Translations under genes and position numbers: made by a program
Shown here: piece by piece, positions 1 through 9,599 of the stretch
Layout: every line of letters begins with the position of its first letter
Numbering within the stretch: the stretch's first letter is position 1
NCBI RefSeq assembly: GCF_031143425.1
Contig: NC_090444.1
Span: 1,313,175,324-1,313,239,323 of the forward strand
Length of the DNA stretch: 64,000 bases
Direction: 5' to 3'
Origin: Pleurodeles waltl
Lineage: Eukaryota; Chordata; Amphibia; Caudata; Salamandridae
Notes under the pieces: generated by a model
Seen by the model: only the letters and a program-made list of their open reading frames with translations
Database searches by the model: none
Told to the model about the DNA's origin: nothing

Positions 1-270
1 AGGGAGGCAGTGGCACACCAACGGGCCCCTGACACTAGCCACACCGATGAACAGCCTTCCACCTCCGTTGACGCTATTGGACAGGAGGCCCGCCACAGGA
101 ACAACAGGCTACCAGTACCCCAACCCCTGCAGAAGGAGAACCACCCCGCAAACGGTCCCTGCGATCCAGGCAGAAGCCAGAGAACACTGCCAAGACCCCC
201 GCCAGGATTTAAGACTCCCCTAATTGTCTCCCTTGTGTCCCACTCTGTCATCCTGTCCACCTTGAACTGA
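1..270 (+). pseudogene. Harbinger gene A (SANT/Myb-like protein), 3' fragment
   Basis: This is the C-terminal end of the first SANT/Myb-like protein of the element, readable from about base 10 to a TGA at 268. It matches the region after 54045 in the second copy: a DEQPSTS stretch, a short basic patch and a hydrophobic end. It ends about 15 codons into sequence that stays open in the other copy, which has an extra base there, so this copy may show the original stop. The DNA-binding half lies outside the window. An AATAAA at 398-403 follows the stop and is conserved in the other copy. Confidence 0.7.
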
Positions 271-397
271 CATTGCTCCACTTCCTATGCCCACTTGGAC
301 AATGCACCTGTGATACCAATAGACTGGACCCTATCCTGGACTTTCCCCCACCATGACCCCAGCCCACTGCACATCCCCATTTACTTCTCAGCACTGA

Positions 398-403
398 AAT
401 AAA
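398..403 (+). other. Polyadenylation signal of Harbinger gene A, copy 1
   Basis: AATAAA in the context GAAATAAACAC, about 130 bp after the stop. The same hexamer and context occur at 54434-54439 in the other copy, which supports a real 3' end. Confidence 0.5.
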
Positions 404-689
404 CACCTTTGGAAAAAACAAGTATGGAGAATGTCAAATGATTGAAGGATGTAGTTGTTCAACAATCTGTAGACATTGCAAATAGACTGTACAGTGATGT
501 ATACATAGTTACGACCTGTAATGTGCTACAGTCAATGCACCAGGAGCCACAGGATGGTACAAATATCTGCAAATAGACATGTTAAAGGGTACAATAAGTG
601 GCCTTTGTAGTGGGAATAGCAGCCAGCCAGAGAAAATTCACTTCACAAAACATCAATGGAAGGTGAAGTTACAGTGTCTTACCTGTGTG

Positions 690-1830
690 TCACTGGAAGT
701 ACTGTTGTATTAAAGTTGTTCTGTTGTCCACATCCTCTTCCTCTGCCTCCTCTTCGTCACTGTCCACAGGCTCCAAGGTTGCCACACGACCATCTCCAGC
801 CTCATCCTCATGCAGAAAAGGCACCTGGCGTCTGAAGGCCAGGTTGTGCAACATGCAACGATGATCTGGCAGACCTTCTTGGGTGAGTAGCACAGGGATC
901 CATCTGTCAGATAGAGTCACCTGAACCTGGCCTTCAGGAGGCCAAAGGTGTGCTCAATTATCCTCCTTGTTCGACCATGTGTCTTATTGTAACGTTCCTC
1001 TGCCCTTGTCCTGCCATTCCTCACTTTGGTCAGTAGCCATCAGAGGTTGGGGTAACCAGAGTCACCTGTAAATGTCGAGGGATACCTGTTAGCCAGACAC
1101 TTACCCTTAGGGCCAACCCCACACCCATGTGCCAACATACACTGGGTGGGGACCATGCGCTTACCTATTAGCCACACCATGTGCCTTTGAGTTGAGCCAT
1201 CACATATGGGATGCTGCTATTCCTCAGGATAAAGGCATCATGCACAGACCCAGGATACTTTGCATTCACATGGAAGATGTACTGGTCCGCCAGGCACACT
1301 ATCTGCACATTCATAGAGTGAAAGCTCTTTCAATTTCTGAACACCTGTTCATTTCTCCGGGGGGGGGGGGACAAAGGCAATATATGTACTATCAATAGCA
1401 CCAATGATGTTGGGGATATGTCCCAGTGCATAGAAGTCAGCCTTCACTGTGGCCAAATCCTCCACCTGGGGGAAAACTATGTAGCTGCGCATGTGTTTCA
1501 TCAGGGCAGACAACACTCTGGTCAGCACGTTTGAGAACATAGGCTGTGACGTCCCTACTGCCATGGCCACTGTTGCTTGGAAGGAGCCACTCGCCAAGAA
1601 ATGTAGCACTGATAGGACTTGCACAAGAGGATGGATCCCAGTGGGGTGACGGATAGCTGAGATCAGGTCTGGCTCCAATTGGGCACACAGCTCTTGGATT
1701 GTGGCCCTATCAAGTCTTTAGGTGAGGATAATGTGCCTGTCCTCAATTGTCGCCAGGTCCACCAGGGGTCTGTACACTGGGGGATTTCTCCATCTCCTAT
1801 TCATCTGCAGCGGTTGAAGTCTAGGGTGAA
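690..1830 (-). pseudogene. Harbinger DDE transposase, body exons, copy 1 (broken)
   Basis: HARBI1-like transposase remnant. The larger exon runs about 1830 to 1165 and the last exon 1065 to 690. They are separated by a 99-bp GT-AG intron (1164-1066) at exactly the same codon as in the second copy. The first catalytic Asp is kept (GAIDS, about 1405), the second follows the splice acceptor (GDSGYP), and the last Glu is visible in RRIIEHTFGLLK. The C-terminus is acidic (DSDEEEAEEED). A run of ten G (about 1359-1368), further frameshifts and several stops break the frame. In DDE enzymes these acidic residues bind metal for cut-and-paste transposition. The likely first exon is at 8299-8380. Confidence 0.85.
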
Positions 1831-1979
1831 AAACGGTGAGCAGATGGTCATATACAAACATATCCTCAGAGAAAAAGGACTTGCATGTTGTGACAGAAAC
1901 AGTGTGTTAACGTGTAGTTCTGTAAATGTGCCTATGTCTGCTGTGACACAGTTAGGTGCCATGGCCTGCCCCCCCTGAA

Positions 1980-2243
1980 ATGGCGGCCGCCTAACCTGTG
2001 TGGAGGGGCAAGTGGAAATGAGGTAATTCCGCTGACGTGGTGCGCTGTTGCGGGAGGCGGTCGACGACCGCTGTGCAACACCTCATTGATTATCATTGGG
2101 CCCTATGGGTTCCAGTAGCCAATAATGATATACGCCGACAGTGATGGTACGCACCGCCGCAGACGTGACTGCCATTTTCTATCTGTTCACTCACTTGCTA
2201 CCTGACCTGCAAGTGCTGCTGTGACCTGTGTCTGGAAGAGACC
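1980..2243 (+). promoter_or_regulatory. Probable promoter region of gene B, copy 1
   Basis: GC-rich stretch just upstream of the gene B start, with CCGCC-type and inverted motifs such as GGCGGTCGACGACCGC. The matching stretch at 56040-56314 in copy 2 is recognisably related. It lies between the minus-strand transposase body and plus-strand gene B, so promoter function is inferred from position only; no TATA box was chosen. Confidence 0.3.
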
Positions 2244-5075
2244 ATGGCTCGAGTGTCTGGGGAAAGGGCCCCTGCCTTCACTTCGGAGGAGTTGGAGAGA
2301 CTGGTTGATGGGGTCCTACCCCAGTACCGTTTACTTTATGGTCCTCCAGACTAACAGGTGAGTACACTGTGAGCACAATGCTTGGGGCATGAATGCATGG
2401 AGTGCTTTGTGTGTAAGCTTTGTGTAAGAGGGGGTGGCTGAGAGGTCCTGGGCAGAGTGCTGCATGTATGGTGGTCAATGTATGTGCGTAAAGGGATGGG
2501 AGGGATATGGTGGGCCATAAGTGTAACAGTCCGGATGGTATGACTAATACCTTTTTCTATGTATCTTTTTCTGCAGGTCAGCGCCCATCAGAAAAAGGGT
2601 ATTTGGTATGCGATCGCCAAGGTTGTGCAGACCCTGGGGGTCTTTGACAGGCAGAACACCCACTGTCACAAACGGTGGGAGGAGCTGTGCCGCTGGGCAA
2701 GGAAGACAGCAGAGGCCCAGCTGGGGATGGCCTCCCAATGAGGAAGGGGAGCCCGTCGTACCCTGACCCCCCTGATGTATCGCATCCTAGTGGTGGCCTA
2801 TTCGGAGTTGGATGTGCACTTCAAGGAACCACTGCAGCCACAAGGGGGTGAGTACAGTTTCTGAATCAAAAAATTGCGCGTGTTGAGGTGCAATCTGGGT
2901 GGGGGATGTGGGTCTGTGGGTGCCCCTAGGCCAGGACGAACATGGAAGGGTAGGTTCCATGATGGGCAGGGTCTGATGCACTCCACCCCCAAAAATGCTA
3001 GTGGGCATCTACTACTGGGCAGGGTCCTGTGGGTTTGAGGTGTGCTGCTATTCGCATTAGGCATTGTACTCCATGGCCTGGTGACTAGTATTGTAACTGG
3101 AAGTGAATGGCCCAGTGTATAGGGCTGTTCCCTGTGGGTTGTGTATGCCAACGGTGGTGTTGTTGCTGACATTGACCAAGTGTATCCTCTGTCTCTCCTC
3201 CCCATTTTTGTTTTGTCAACCTGTCCTTGTGTGCATTAGCATCATCTGGCGGAGGAGCAGAGGCACTGGCGACAGAGGGAGCTGCATCCCACATGGCCCA
3301 TGAGGCCGAATCCACAGACGGCGAGGGCACCAGTGGGACGGAGGGTGAGGGGAGCACCACAGCGGAGACTGGAGGGGACAGTTCTGACAGCGACACCTCC
3401 TCCGATGGACTCCCTGGTGGTGGTGGACAGCTCTGTGGCTACCCCAAGTACAGGTACAGCCACCACCCCCGTACCAGCACCGCCCTCCCAGCAGCCCCTC
3501 AGCCTGTTTCCCGTGCCCGCTCACCCAGGAGGGTGGGCATCTCCTCCACCCCAGGCACCTCAGGCCCTACCCCAGTCAGCCCTGCTGCCCTCAGTGAGGA
3601 GTCTATTGACCTCCTGTGATCCATCTCTGTTGGGCAGTCAACCATAGTGAATGCCATCCAGGGTCTGGCAGGGCATTTGCAGCAAACAAATGCATTCCTG
3701 GAGGGCATTCACTCTGGCGTGGCAGCCCAACAGAGATCATTCCAGGCTCTGGCCAACTCCCTGATGACAGCCATTGTCCCTGTCTCTAGCCTCCCCCCTC
3801 CACCTTCCTCTACCCAGTCCCATTCCCCTCAACCCCAGCCTATCCCAAGCACACCTTCAGGCCAGCATGCACCCAAATTAACACACAGAAGTGGCTCAGG
3901 CAAACACAAGCACCACACTTCATCCCACAGACACCCACACAAGCACCATCCAGATGCAGACACACCAACATCCACTGCCTCCACTGTGTCCCCCTCCTCC
4001 TCCTCGTCCACCTCCCTCCCAGTAGCGTCTCCACTCACACCTGCATGCACTACATCCTCATCCACTACCTTCATCACCATCACGCCTATCACTACACGCG
4101 TCTCACTGGCAGTCACCACCCCCACATCCATGCACACGTCCCCTGTGTCCTCTCCCACTGTGTCTGTGCCCCCTCCTCCCAAAGTACACAAAGGCAAGCA
4201 CTCAACAGCCATCCACCTCACAACAGCATCCAGCCCATGCACCTGCACCCACACACAGCAGACAGACACCTCCTATCACCACTCCCAAACCTTCACCCTC
4301 TTCCAGCCCCAGTGTCCCTAAAAAGCTTTTCCTCTCCACCCTTGACCTATTTCCTGCCCCTCCCCCCCGTCCTTCACTTCAGGCCAGGGTGGTCAGGACC
4401 CAGGCTAGCACCTCAGCCACCCAGTCCATGCCACTGTCATTTCTGCAGCCACTGCATTTGTGAGAGGCTCCGTGAAGACACCCGTCCACACAGCCAGTGT
4501 GCCTGCACAAGCTGCCAAGGACAAAAAGGGAGCACCAGCTGGCAGAAGCAAGGAGGCACTAACAGCTGGCAGAAGAAAGAAGGCACCACCAGCTGCCAAG
4601 GGCAGGAAAGGAACAACAGCTGCCAAGGGCAATGAAAGAGGCACAGACGCAGCAGGCAGGATGGATATGGAGCCTGGTGCTGGAGCAGCATCTGAGGAAA
4701 CAACACCAGCCATGGCACTTCAGCCATCTGAGGCTGCAGGGGAAGGGCTGGGGCCTCCCCCCACCACTAGCACCACTGCCAGCACCGCCACCTGCACCAC
4801 TGCCAGCACCACTGCCAGCAGCAGCAGCCCCAGTGGCCGGCCGTCCGAGGCCGCAGGGGAAGAGCTGGAGCCTACCCCCACCACTGGCAGCACTGCCACC
4901 AGCACCGCCACCTGCACCACTGCCAGCACCACTGCCAGCAGCAGTAGCCCCAGTGGGCAGCCGTCCGAGGCTGCAGGGGAAGGGCTGGAGCCTACCCCCA
5001 CCACTGGCAGCACCACCACCAGCACCGCCACCAGCACCGCCACCTGCACCACTGCCAGCAGCAGCAGCCCCAGTG
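2244..5075 (+). pseudogene. Harbinger gene B: second SANT/Myb-like protein, copy 1 (broken)
   Basis: Three exons are readable: 2244-2357, 2577-2847 and 3240 onward, with GT-AG junctions at the same places as in copy 2. Exons 1-2 encode a SANT/Myb-like DNA-binding region (FTSEELERLVDGVLPQY, then a helix ending KRWEELCRWARK). Exon 3 gives an acidic Ser/Gly stretch, a helical Gln-rich segment (HLQQTNAFLEGIHSG), a His-rich tract (GKHKHHTSSHRHPHKHH), a long Ser/Thr/Pro region and a Lys/Ala-rich tail around 4500-4640, followed by about 40-residue repeats (PSEAAGEGLEPTPTTGST). The lesions are a TAA replacing a Lys codon near the end of exon 1, a TGA at about 2739, a TGA at about 3617 where copy 2 has CGA, and a stop at 4319. 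Otherwise exon 3 stays in one frame for over 1 kb. The function is presumably a DNA-binding partner of the transposase, as for the single Myb-like protein of known Harbingers. Confidence 0.8.
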
Positions 5076-5081
5076 GGCAGC
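4722..5081 (+). repeat. Coding minisatellite, about 120-bp unit, gene B copy 1
   Basis: Three units start near 4722, 4839 and 4962. Each begins with CCRTCYGAGGCYGCAGGGGA and continues with ACC/AGC-rich DNA encoding Thr/Ser/Ala runs. Read in the gene B frame they give about 40-residue repeats. The array is cut by the LTR that starts at 5082 and resumes at 6860. Confidence 0.85.
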
Positions 5082-6859
5082 TGTTAGAGTCACCAGATCC
5101 TCAGGGTTTGTGCACGTTCCCAACACGTCCACCACAAGACAGCTCCAATACTCAGATTAGAATGTTACAGAGTCTAAGAGAGTCCAAGTGGGGAAAAGGG
5201 GATTAGGTAGGGAACAGCTGGGAAGGAGACCTGTAGGAAGCAAAAGGTTAAAACACACAATATCAAGATTATATCATATTAATCATTACTAGACTATGAT
5301 TCTAAGCATTGTCATACTGGAAACATGGATAACTTAAGCATGGACTGAATAGCTAGGCTTCAAGATGTCTGGTTACCTGTTAAGGAATCAAGAAGGATTA
5401 ATACAACTGTTCAATGAATCTCTCAATTAAATGTTACACATGGATTAGAAACATCAGAACCTTCTAGAATTAAATTTTCAAATTCAAGCATAGTCTTTTG
5501 CATGAGGACAAGAAAATAATCTGAATGAATTCTATAACACCATAGGAATTGTACTTAAGGGACTTATAATGCACACACAATATAACATCTAGAATTCTAG
5601 CACTTTAGTTTCTTAGAATGCAGGAACATGAATTGCGCACATTGCGGATTTACACAAGAGTTTTGTAAATGCCATGAAATGGTTGCGCACAATGAATAAC
5701 ATGAATTAAGCACATGAAATGAATTGCGCATCTTGCCGATTCAAATGCCACCATGTGAATGCCAAGAAATGGTAGTGCACTATGAGTAACATGAGTTCAG
5801 CATAAGAAATGAATTGCGCGTCTTGCCGATTCAAATGTCACCACGTAAATGCCAGGAAATGGTAACACACAATGAATATCATGAATTAAACACAAGAAAT
5901 GAATTGCGCGTTTTTGCCGATTCGAATGCTACCTTGCGAATGTCATGAAGTGGTAGCACACACTGAATATTCATGAATTAAGCACAAGGAATGAATTGCG
6001 CGTCTTGCCGATTCGAAGGCCACCATGTAAAGGCCATGAGATGGTAGCGCACAATGAATAACATGAACTCAGCACAAGAACTGAATTGCGCGTCTTGCCG
6101 ATTCGAATGCCACCATGTGAATGGCGTGAAATGGTAGCACACAATGAATAGCATGAATTAAGAACAAGAAATGAGTTGCGTGTCTTGCCGATTCGGATGC
6201 TACCATATGAATGCCATAAAATGGTAGTGCACAATGAATATCAAGAGTTGTACTCGAGCATAGAATTGCGCGTCTTGCCGATTCGAGTATCAGCATGTAA
6301 ATGCCATAAAACACCAAGCACACATTCACACGCACAAGCCAAAATGTTTTATCATGGAAATTTGGCCCAAGAACTCGAAAGCCTTCGAGAACGGGATCGG
6401 GGGCCCAGCCCGACCTCCGTCTTATCGCCCTGATCAAGGATCACCAACAAGTGAAAGGGCAAGCCCTGGAAGATCAAATTAGGCCTCCGGAACAGGAGCT
6501 CAGGGAGTTGCTGCTGCTCTGCACCAGGACCTCTGAATAGTGAGCACGTGGAGTTGGGCTGGCTCTCTTATGTAGAGTCTTGGCCCAGCCCCCAAACCAC
6601 ACCCAGGCATGCTGCAGGGAAAGCTTTAGAAGGCCCTGGAAAGGGACCACACCCTGACACACTCTGAAAGCCTGCAGCAATACATTGCAAATGAACAGTA
6701 TTTATAAGCACCTTGAACATAAGTCTTCAGGATTAAACTCTGCAATGCAAAAGGTTAAACAACAGCATATCAGCACAATGCATAAATTACGTTATCTTGA
6801 AAGTGCTGGGTTTTTGCATTCCAGTCGCCCATAGAGCACGCACTGCCCTGATGTTGACA
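5082..6859. mobile_element. Solo LTR (1778 bp) inside Harbinger copy 1
   Basis: The insert begins TGTTAGAGTC and ends GATGTTGACA, so it has TG...CA ends. It is flanked by a perfect direct repeat GGCAGC (5076-5081 and 6860-6865), consistent with a 5-6 bp retroviral-type target duplication. It splits the coding minisatellite of gene B, and the copy 2 locus lacks it. No coding sequence is found inside. It contains an array of about eight 90-bp units (5632-6310) and, downstream on the plus strand, a TATA-like TTTATAAG at 6701-6708. Family and orientation are unknown; plus is favoured only by the TATA-like site. The flanking motif also occurs in the repeat units, which slightly weakens the target-duplication argument. 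Confidence 0.7.
5632..6310 (+). repeat. 90-bp tandem repeat array within the solo LTR
   Basis: The core GAATTGCGCGTCTTGCCGAT recurs with starts near 5632, 5721, 5811, 5901, 5993, 6083, 6173 and 6263, so the period is 90-92 bp over about 7.5 units. Each unit also holds GCCACCATGTGAATGCCA and a short A/T-rich block with ATGAATTAAGCACAAGAA. There is no long open frame. The position in the upstream half of an LTR suggests enhancer-type repeats. Confidence 0.9.
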
Positions 6860-7105
6860 GGCAGCCATCAGAGGCTGCAGGGGAAGGGCTGGACCCTACC
6901 CCCACCACTGGCAGCACCGCCGCTAGCACCACCGCCAGCACTGCCACTTGCACCGCCACCTGCACCACTACAAGGCACCACTGCCAGCAGCAGCAGCCCC
7001 AGTGGGCAGCCGTCCGAGGCTGCAGGAGAAGGGCTGGACCCTACCCCCACCACTGGCAGCACTGCCGCCAGCACCGCCACTGCCACCACTGAGCAAGCAT
7101 CACCG
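6860..7105 (+). repeat. Continuation of the gene B minisatellite after the LTR
   Basis: Two more units, starting near 6862 and 7005, carry the same GAGGCTGCAGG head and ACC/GCC-rich body, ending at GGGCAGTGTGTAG. They show that the LTR landed inside a pre-existing array. Confidence 0.8.
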
Positions 7106-7214
7106 CCGGCGGGCAGTGTGTAGTCATGCCTCCATGGGCTAGAGAGCATCCTGGCCCCTGCAAAACCTATAAGTGTGACACCCAGGTGAGAGACTGTGAC
7201 CTTGCACCCTCCAA

Positions 7215-7425
7215 GATCTGCATCACTGGGCACAAGCCCCCCCTGCCCCCCCCCCCCAGAACCAGTGGAAGAAGGCATCCACTCACCCCCTACTTGCCAG
7301 GATGAAGCACACTGGGCACAAGGCCCCCTCCAGAACCAGTGGAAGAAGGCATCCACTTACCCCCTCCTTGCCAGGATGAAGCACCCTGGGCACAAGGCCC
7401 CCTCCAGAACCAGTGGAAGAAGCCA
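7215..7425 (+). repeat. About 74-bp tandem repeat, copy 1
   Basis: About three units with CTGGGCACAAGGCCCCCTCC, AGAACCAGTGGAAGAAG and TTGCCAGGATGAAGCAC (for example at about 7225, 7311 and 7384). The homologous array in copy 2 is at 59391-59815 with six units. Confidence 0.85.
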
Positions 7426-7832
7426 CCCACTAGAGAGACTGTGGCCTTGCACTCCCCAGGACCAAGCATTGGGCAAACCAACCACATGAGAGACTGTGGC
7501 TTTGCACTCCCCGGGACCAAGCAGTGGGTAGGCCACCCTCTTGAGAGACTGTGGCTTTCCACTCAGTGGGCAAACCACTCACTTGAGAGACTGTGGCTTT
7601 GCAACCCCCAGGACCAAGCAGTGGGTAGACCACCCACTAGAGAGACTGTGGCTTTGCACTCCCCAGGACCAAGCAGTGGGCAGACCACCCACTAGAGAGA
7701 CTGTGGTTTTGCACTCCCCAGGACCAAGCAGTGGGCAGACCACCCACTTGAGAGACTGTGGCTTTGCACTCCCCAGGACCAAGCAGTGGGCAGACCACCC
7801 ACTTGAGAGACTGGCTTTGCACTCCCCAGGAC
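7425..7832 (+). repeat. 55-bp tandem repeat, copy 1
   Basis: The core GAGAGACTGTGGCTTTGCAC recurs about eight times, mostly spaced 55 bp (7599, 7654, 7709, 7764 and 7817 for the TTGCA anchor), with CCCCAGGACCAAGCAGTGGG in each. The homologous array in copy 2 has a 64-bp period. Confidence 0.9.
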
Positions 7833-8298
7833 ATCACAGAGGGCATGTGGCGCCCTCCAGGAGCAGTGGCATTGTGCCATCTTCCAGCTGAGGTGCCCCC
7901 TTCCCCTTCCCCTTCCCCTTGAGGTGCCTGTGTATTTTCAACCTAATGCCCCAGCAGTGTTCTCTCCGTACTGAGGCAGGAGTAAGATGTGGCCTTGGCC
8001 TATGTGATATGGCCCTGTGGCCCACGGACATTTTGGACTGGGCAGTGTCCCTCCATTTGTATATATTGTAGATACTGTTTTGTGCTTTGAGGACGTATTT
8101 ATTGAACTTTATATTATTACACTGACTTTACTCACTTCCTTTTGTCCTTGTGTTATTCCTGAGGGGTACGGGGTGTATATGTAATGTTGTTGCATCTGTT
8201 TGTGTGTATGGTGTTGATGGTGGGGGTGGGGGTGTTGCATGTGTGTGTCACTCTCTTTTTCCTCCCCCCCTCCCTTGTGTGCTAGGTGCGGTACTCAC

Positions 8299-8380
8299 CT
8301 GGTCGTCTTTGCCGTTGTTCATGTTCCTGGTGTAGGAGGCGGTACACCAGCATGGGCAACACCTGTAGTTCGGGCTCCAT
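8299..8380 (-). pseudogene. Candidate first exon of the Harbinger transposase, copy 1
   Basis: The minus strand reads ATG GAG CCC GAA and encodes MEPELQVLPMLVYRLLHQEH followed by a Gln/Arg-rich stretch, ending at a strong donor (CAG|GTGAGT). The same exon in copy 2 (60700-60618) differs mainly by conservative changes and ends one base longer, CCACG|GTGAGT, which gives the correct phase for joining to the transposase body. Copy 1 lacks that base. Conservation of Met, reading frame and donor across two diverged copies argues for a true coding exon. Confidence 0.6.
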
Positions 8381-8684
8381 GGCATTGTGGTTCTTCCTTG
8401 ACTGTCGAGAGGTGAGTCGTTTCCCTTTTGTGTATTGTTTCCGCCATGCTTTTGATGGCGTTGGTACCGCCCTGGAAAAGCTGGCGGATTGGCTTATTGT
8501 AATAGGGTGGGCGGTACATTGTCTTCAGCCTGGCTGTTGGCGGTTACCGCTGCGGTGCTTGTTGCTACCGCCGTGGCGGTCGGTGTGTTAAAGTGGCTGT
8601 CTGTGTGAGCAGTTTCCACCGTGGTCATAATTCAATTTTTTTTACTGCCAGTCTGTTGGCGGTATTACTGCCGCTTTATCGCCG

Positions 8685-8708
8685 ACCGCCAGGGCTGTAT
8701 TGAGGGCC
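8685..8708. repeat. Right terminal inverted repeat of Harbinger copy 1
   Basis: ACCGCCAGGGCTGTATTGAG plus GGCC. This matches the 24-bp right TIR of copy 2 (61005-61028) at 22 of 24 positions. The left TIR lies outside the window. Confidence 0.85.
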
Positions 8709-9555
8709 TTGGTCTGTGTCTCCCATTCATGAATACCTCTTTAGTATGAACTGAGTAATACAACCATTGTTCAACAGTTATGTTGGATACTGTCAGGCCC
8801 ACTGTAGGCCTGCCATGGCACATGCAGGTGGCAAGTCATCCATTAGATCATTGCACATGATCAGCCTCCTGGGGGCAGGGCCTGCTGCCACTAATGAGAG
8901 CAGACTCAGCAACTGCCTACTGCCATGGCTGCTCTTATTTAATTTGAAATGAAGAGTGGTAGTACTTTACTGCAAGGGTGCAACTCTGTTAACTGGATAT
9001 TATTGCCATTCCTCTGTAGCAAACGAGTACTCTGAGACAGTGAGTAACTGCACTTTTATGTTTACATTTCATGCACTGAGCATGCTCACATTACCACCCT
9101 GCCCTCTCTTCTTATTTTTGTTAAATAGCTGAGTAGCACAGAAGACAGTAACACAGTTGCTAAATTCTCATAGACTACAGGTCTCCAGAGCCTTCAAGTG
9201 TATCACCAACGCAGAAGACCGCAAGGCACAGGTTTGCTACTCCATCTTTTATACTGCATCAGACAGTGTAGTTACAAAGCCCCACCCATGTAAGCTCCAT
9301 TAATGTAGACATGTCTGCACTTCATGTGCATAAGATACCAGAAAAAGTTTCACACTCCTGATAATCATAAGTGTTACATCACTGACATGGCCATACACCT
9401 GCTGAATGCTGCATGTGCCCTTAAGAGGCTTGACTAACGTTCATTCTAATCTGTGACAAAAGGTAACAAGTGATGCCAATTATGCTTTTTTATACACCTT
9501 TGTGCTGCTTTTTATATGTCAATGTGTAATGTCATTGGTGGCCCTTTTCTATTCC
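8709..9555. other. No recognisable feature
   Basis: AT-balanced sequence between the Harbinger end and the hAT relic. I see no open frame with a family resemblance, no RNA gene and no clear repeat. Confidence 0.5.
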
Positions 9556-9599
9556 CAAAGTTTCCAATTTGTAGCCCCACTGAATCTTCTTTATACATT

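Larger units (their letters stand above)
1..8708 (+). mobile_element. Harbinger DNA transposon, copy 1 (left end outside window, decayed)
   Basis: This is a PIF/Harbinger element in the same orientation and gene order as the full copy at 52118-61028. It begins inside the 3' part of gene A (base 1 matches about 54045 of the other copy) and ends at 8708 with a terminal sequence that closely matches the other copy's right TIR. In order it holds the gene A tail, the transposase exons on the minus strand, gene B on the plus strand, tandem-repeat arrays, and the transposase first exon on the minus strand. All three genes carry stops or frameshifts, several at CpG-type C to T positions, so this copy is inactive. 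A 1778-bp solo LTR (5082-6859) interrupts the repeat-coding end of gene B. Confidence 0.9.

Noticed and set aside
223..224. Bacterial features (operons, ribosome binding sites, terminators)
   Set aside because: The spliced genes, retroelements and AATAAA signals show vertebrate nuclear DNA, so none were sought further.
3829..4269. Minus-strand frame rich in Val/Gly opposite gene B
   Set aside because: It is a shadow of the Ser/Thr/Pro/His-rich plus-strand coding region, and the plus frame is supported by copy 2.
5632..6310. CRISPR-like or tRNA-like array
   Set aside because: The 90-bp units are contiguous repeats without unique spacers. GATTCGAA resembles a tRNA B box, but there is no A box or cloverleaf, and the genome is eukaryotic.
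7290..7891. Overlapping open frames on both strands in the tandem repeats
   Set aside because: The 55-bp and 74-bp units have few stops in several frames. Coding is not expected 3' of gene B, and the unit lengths (55, 64 and 74) are not multiples of three.
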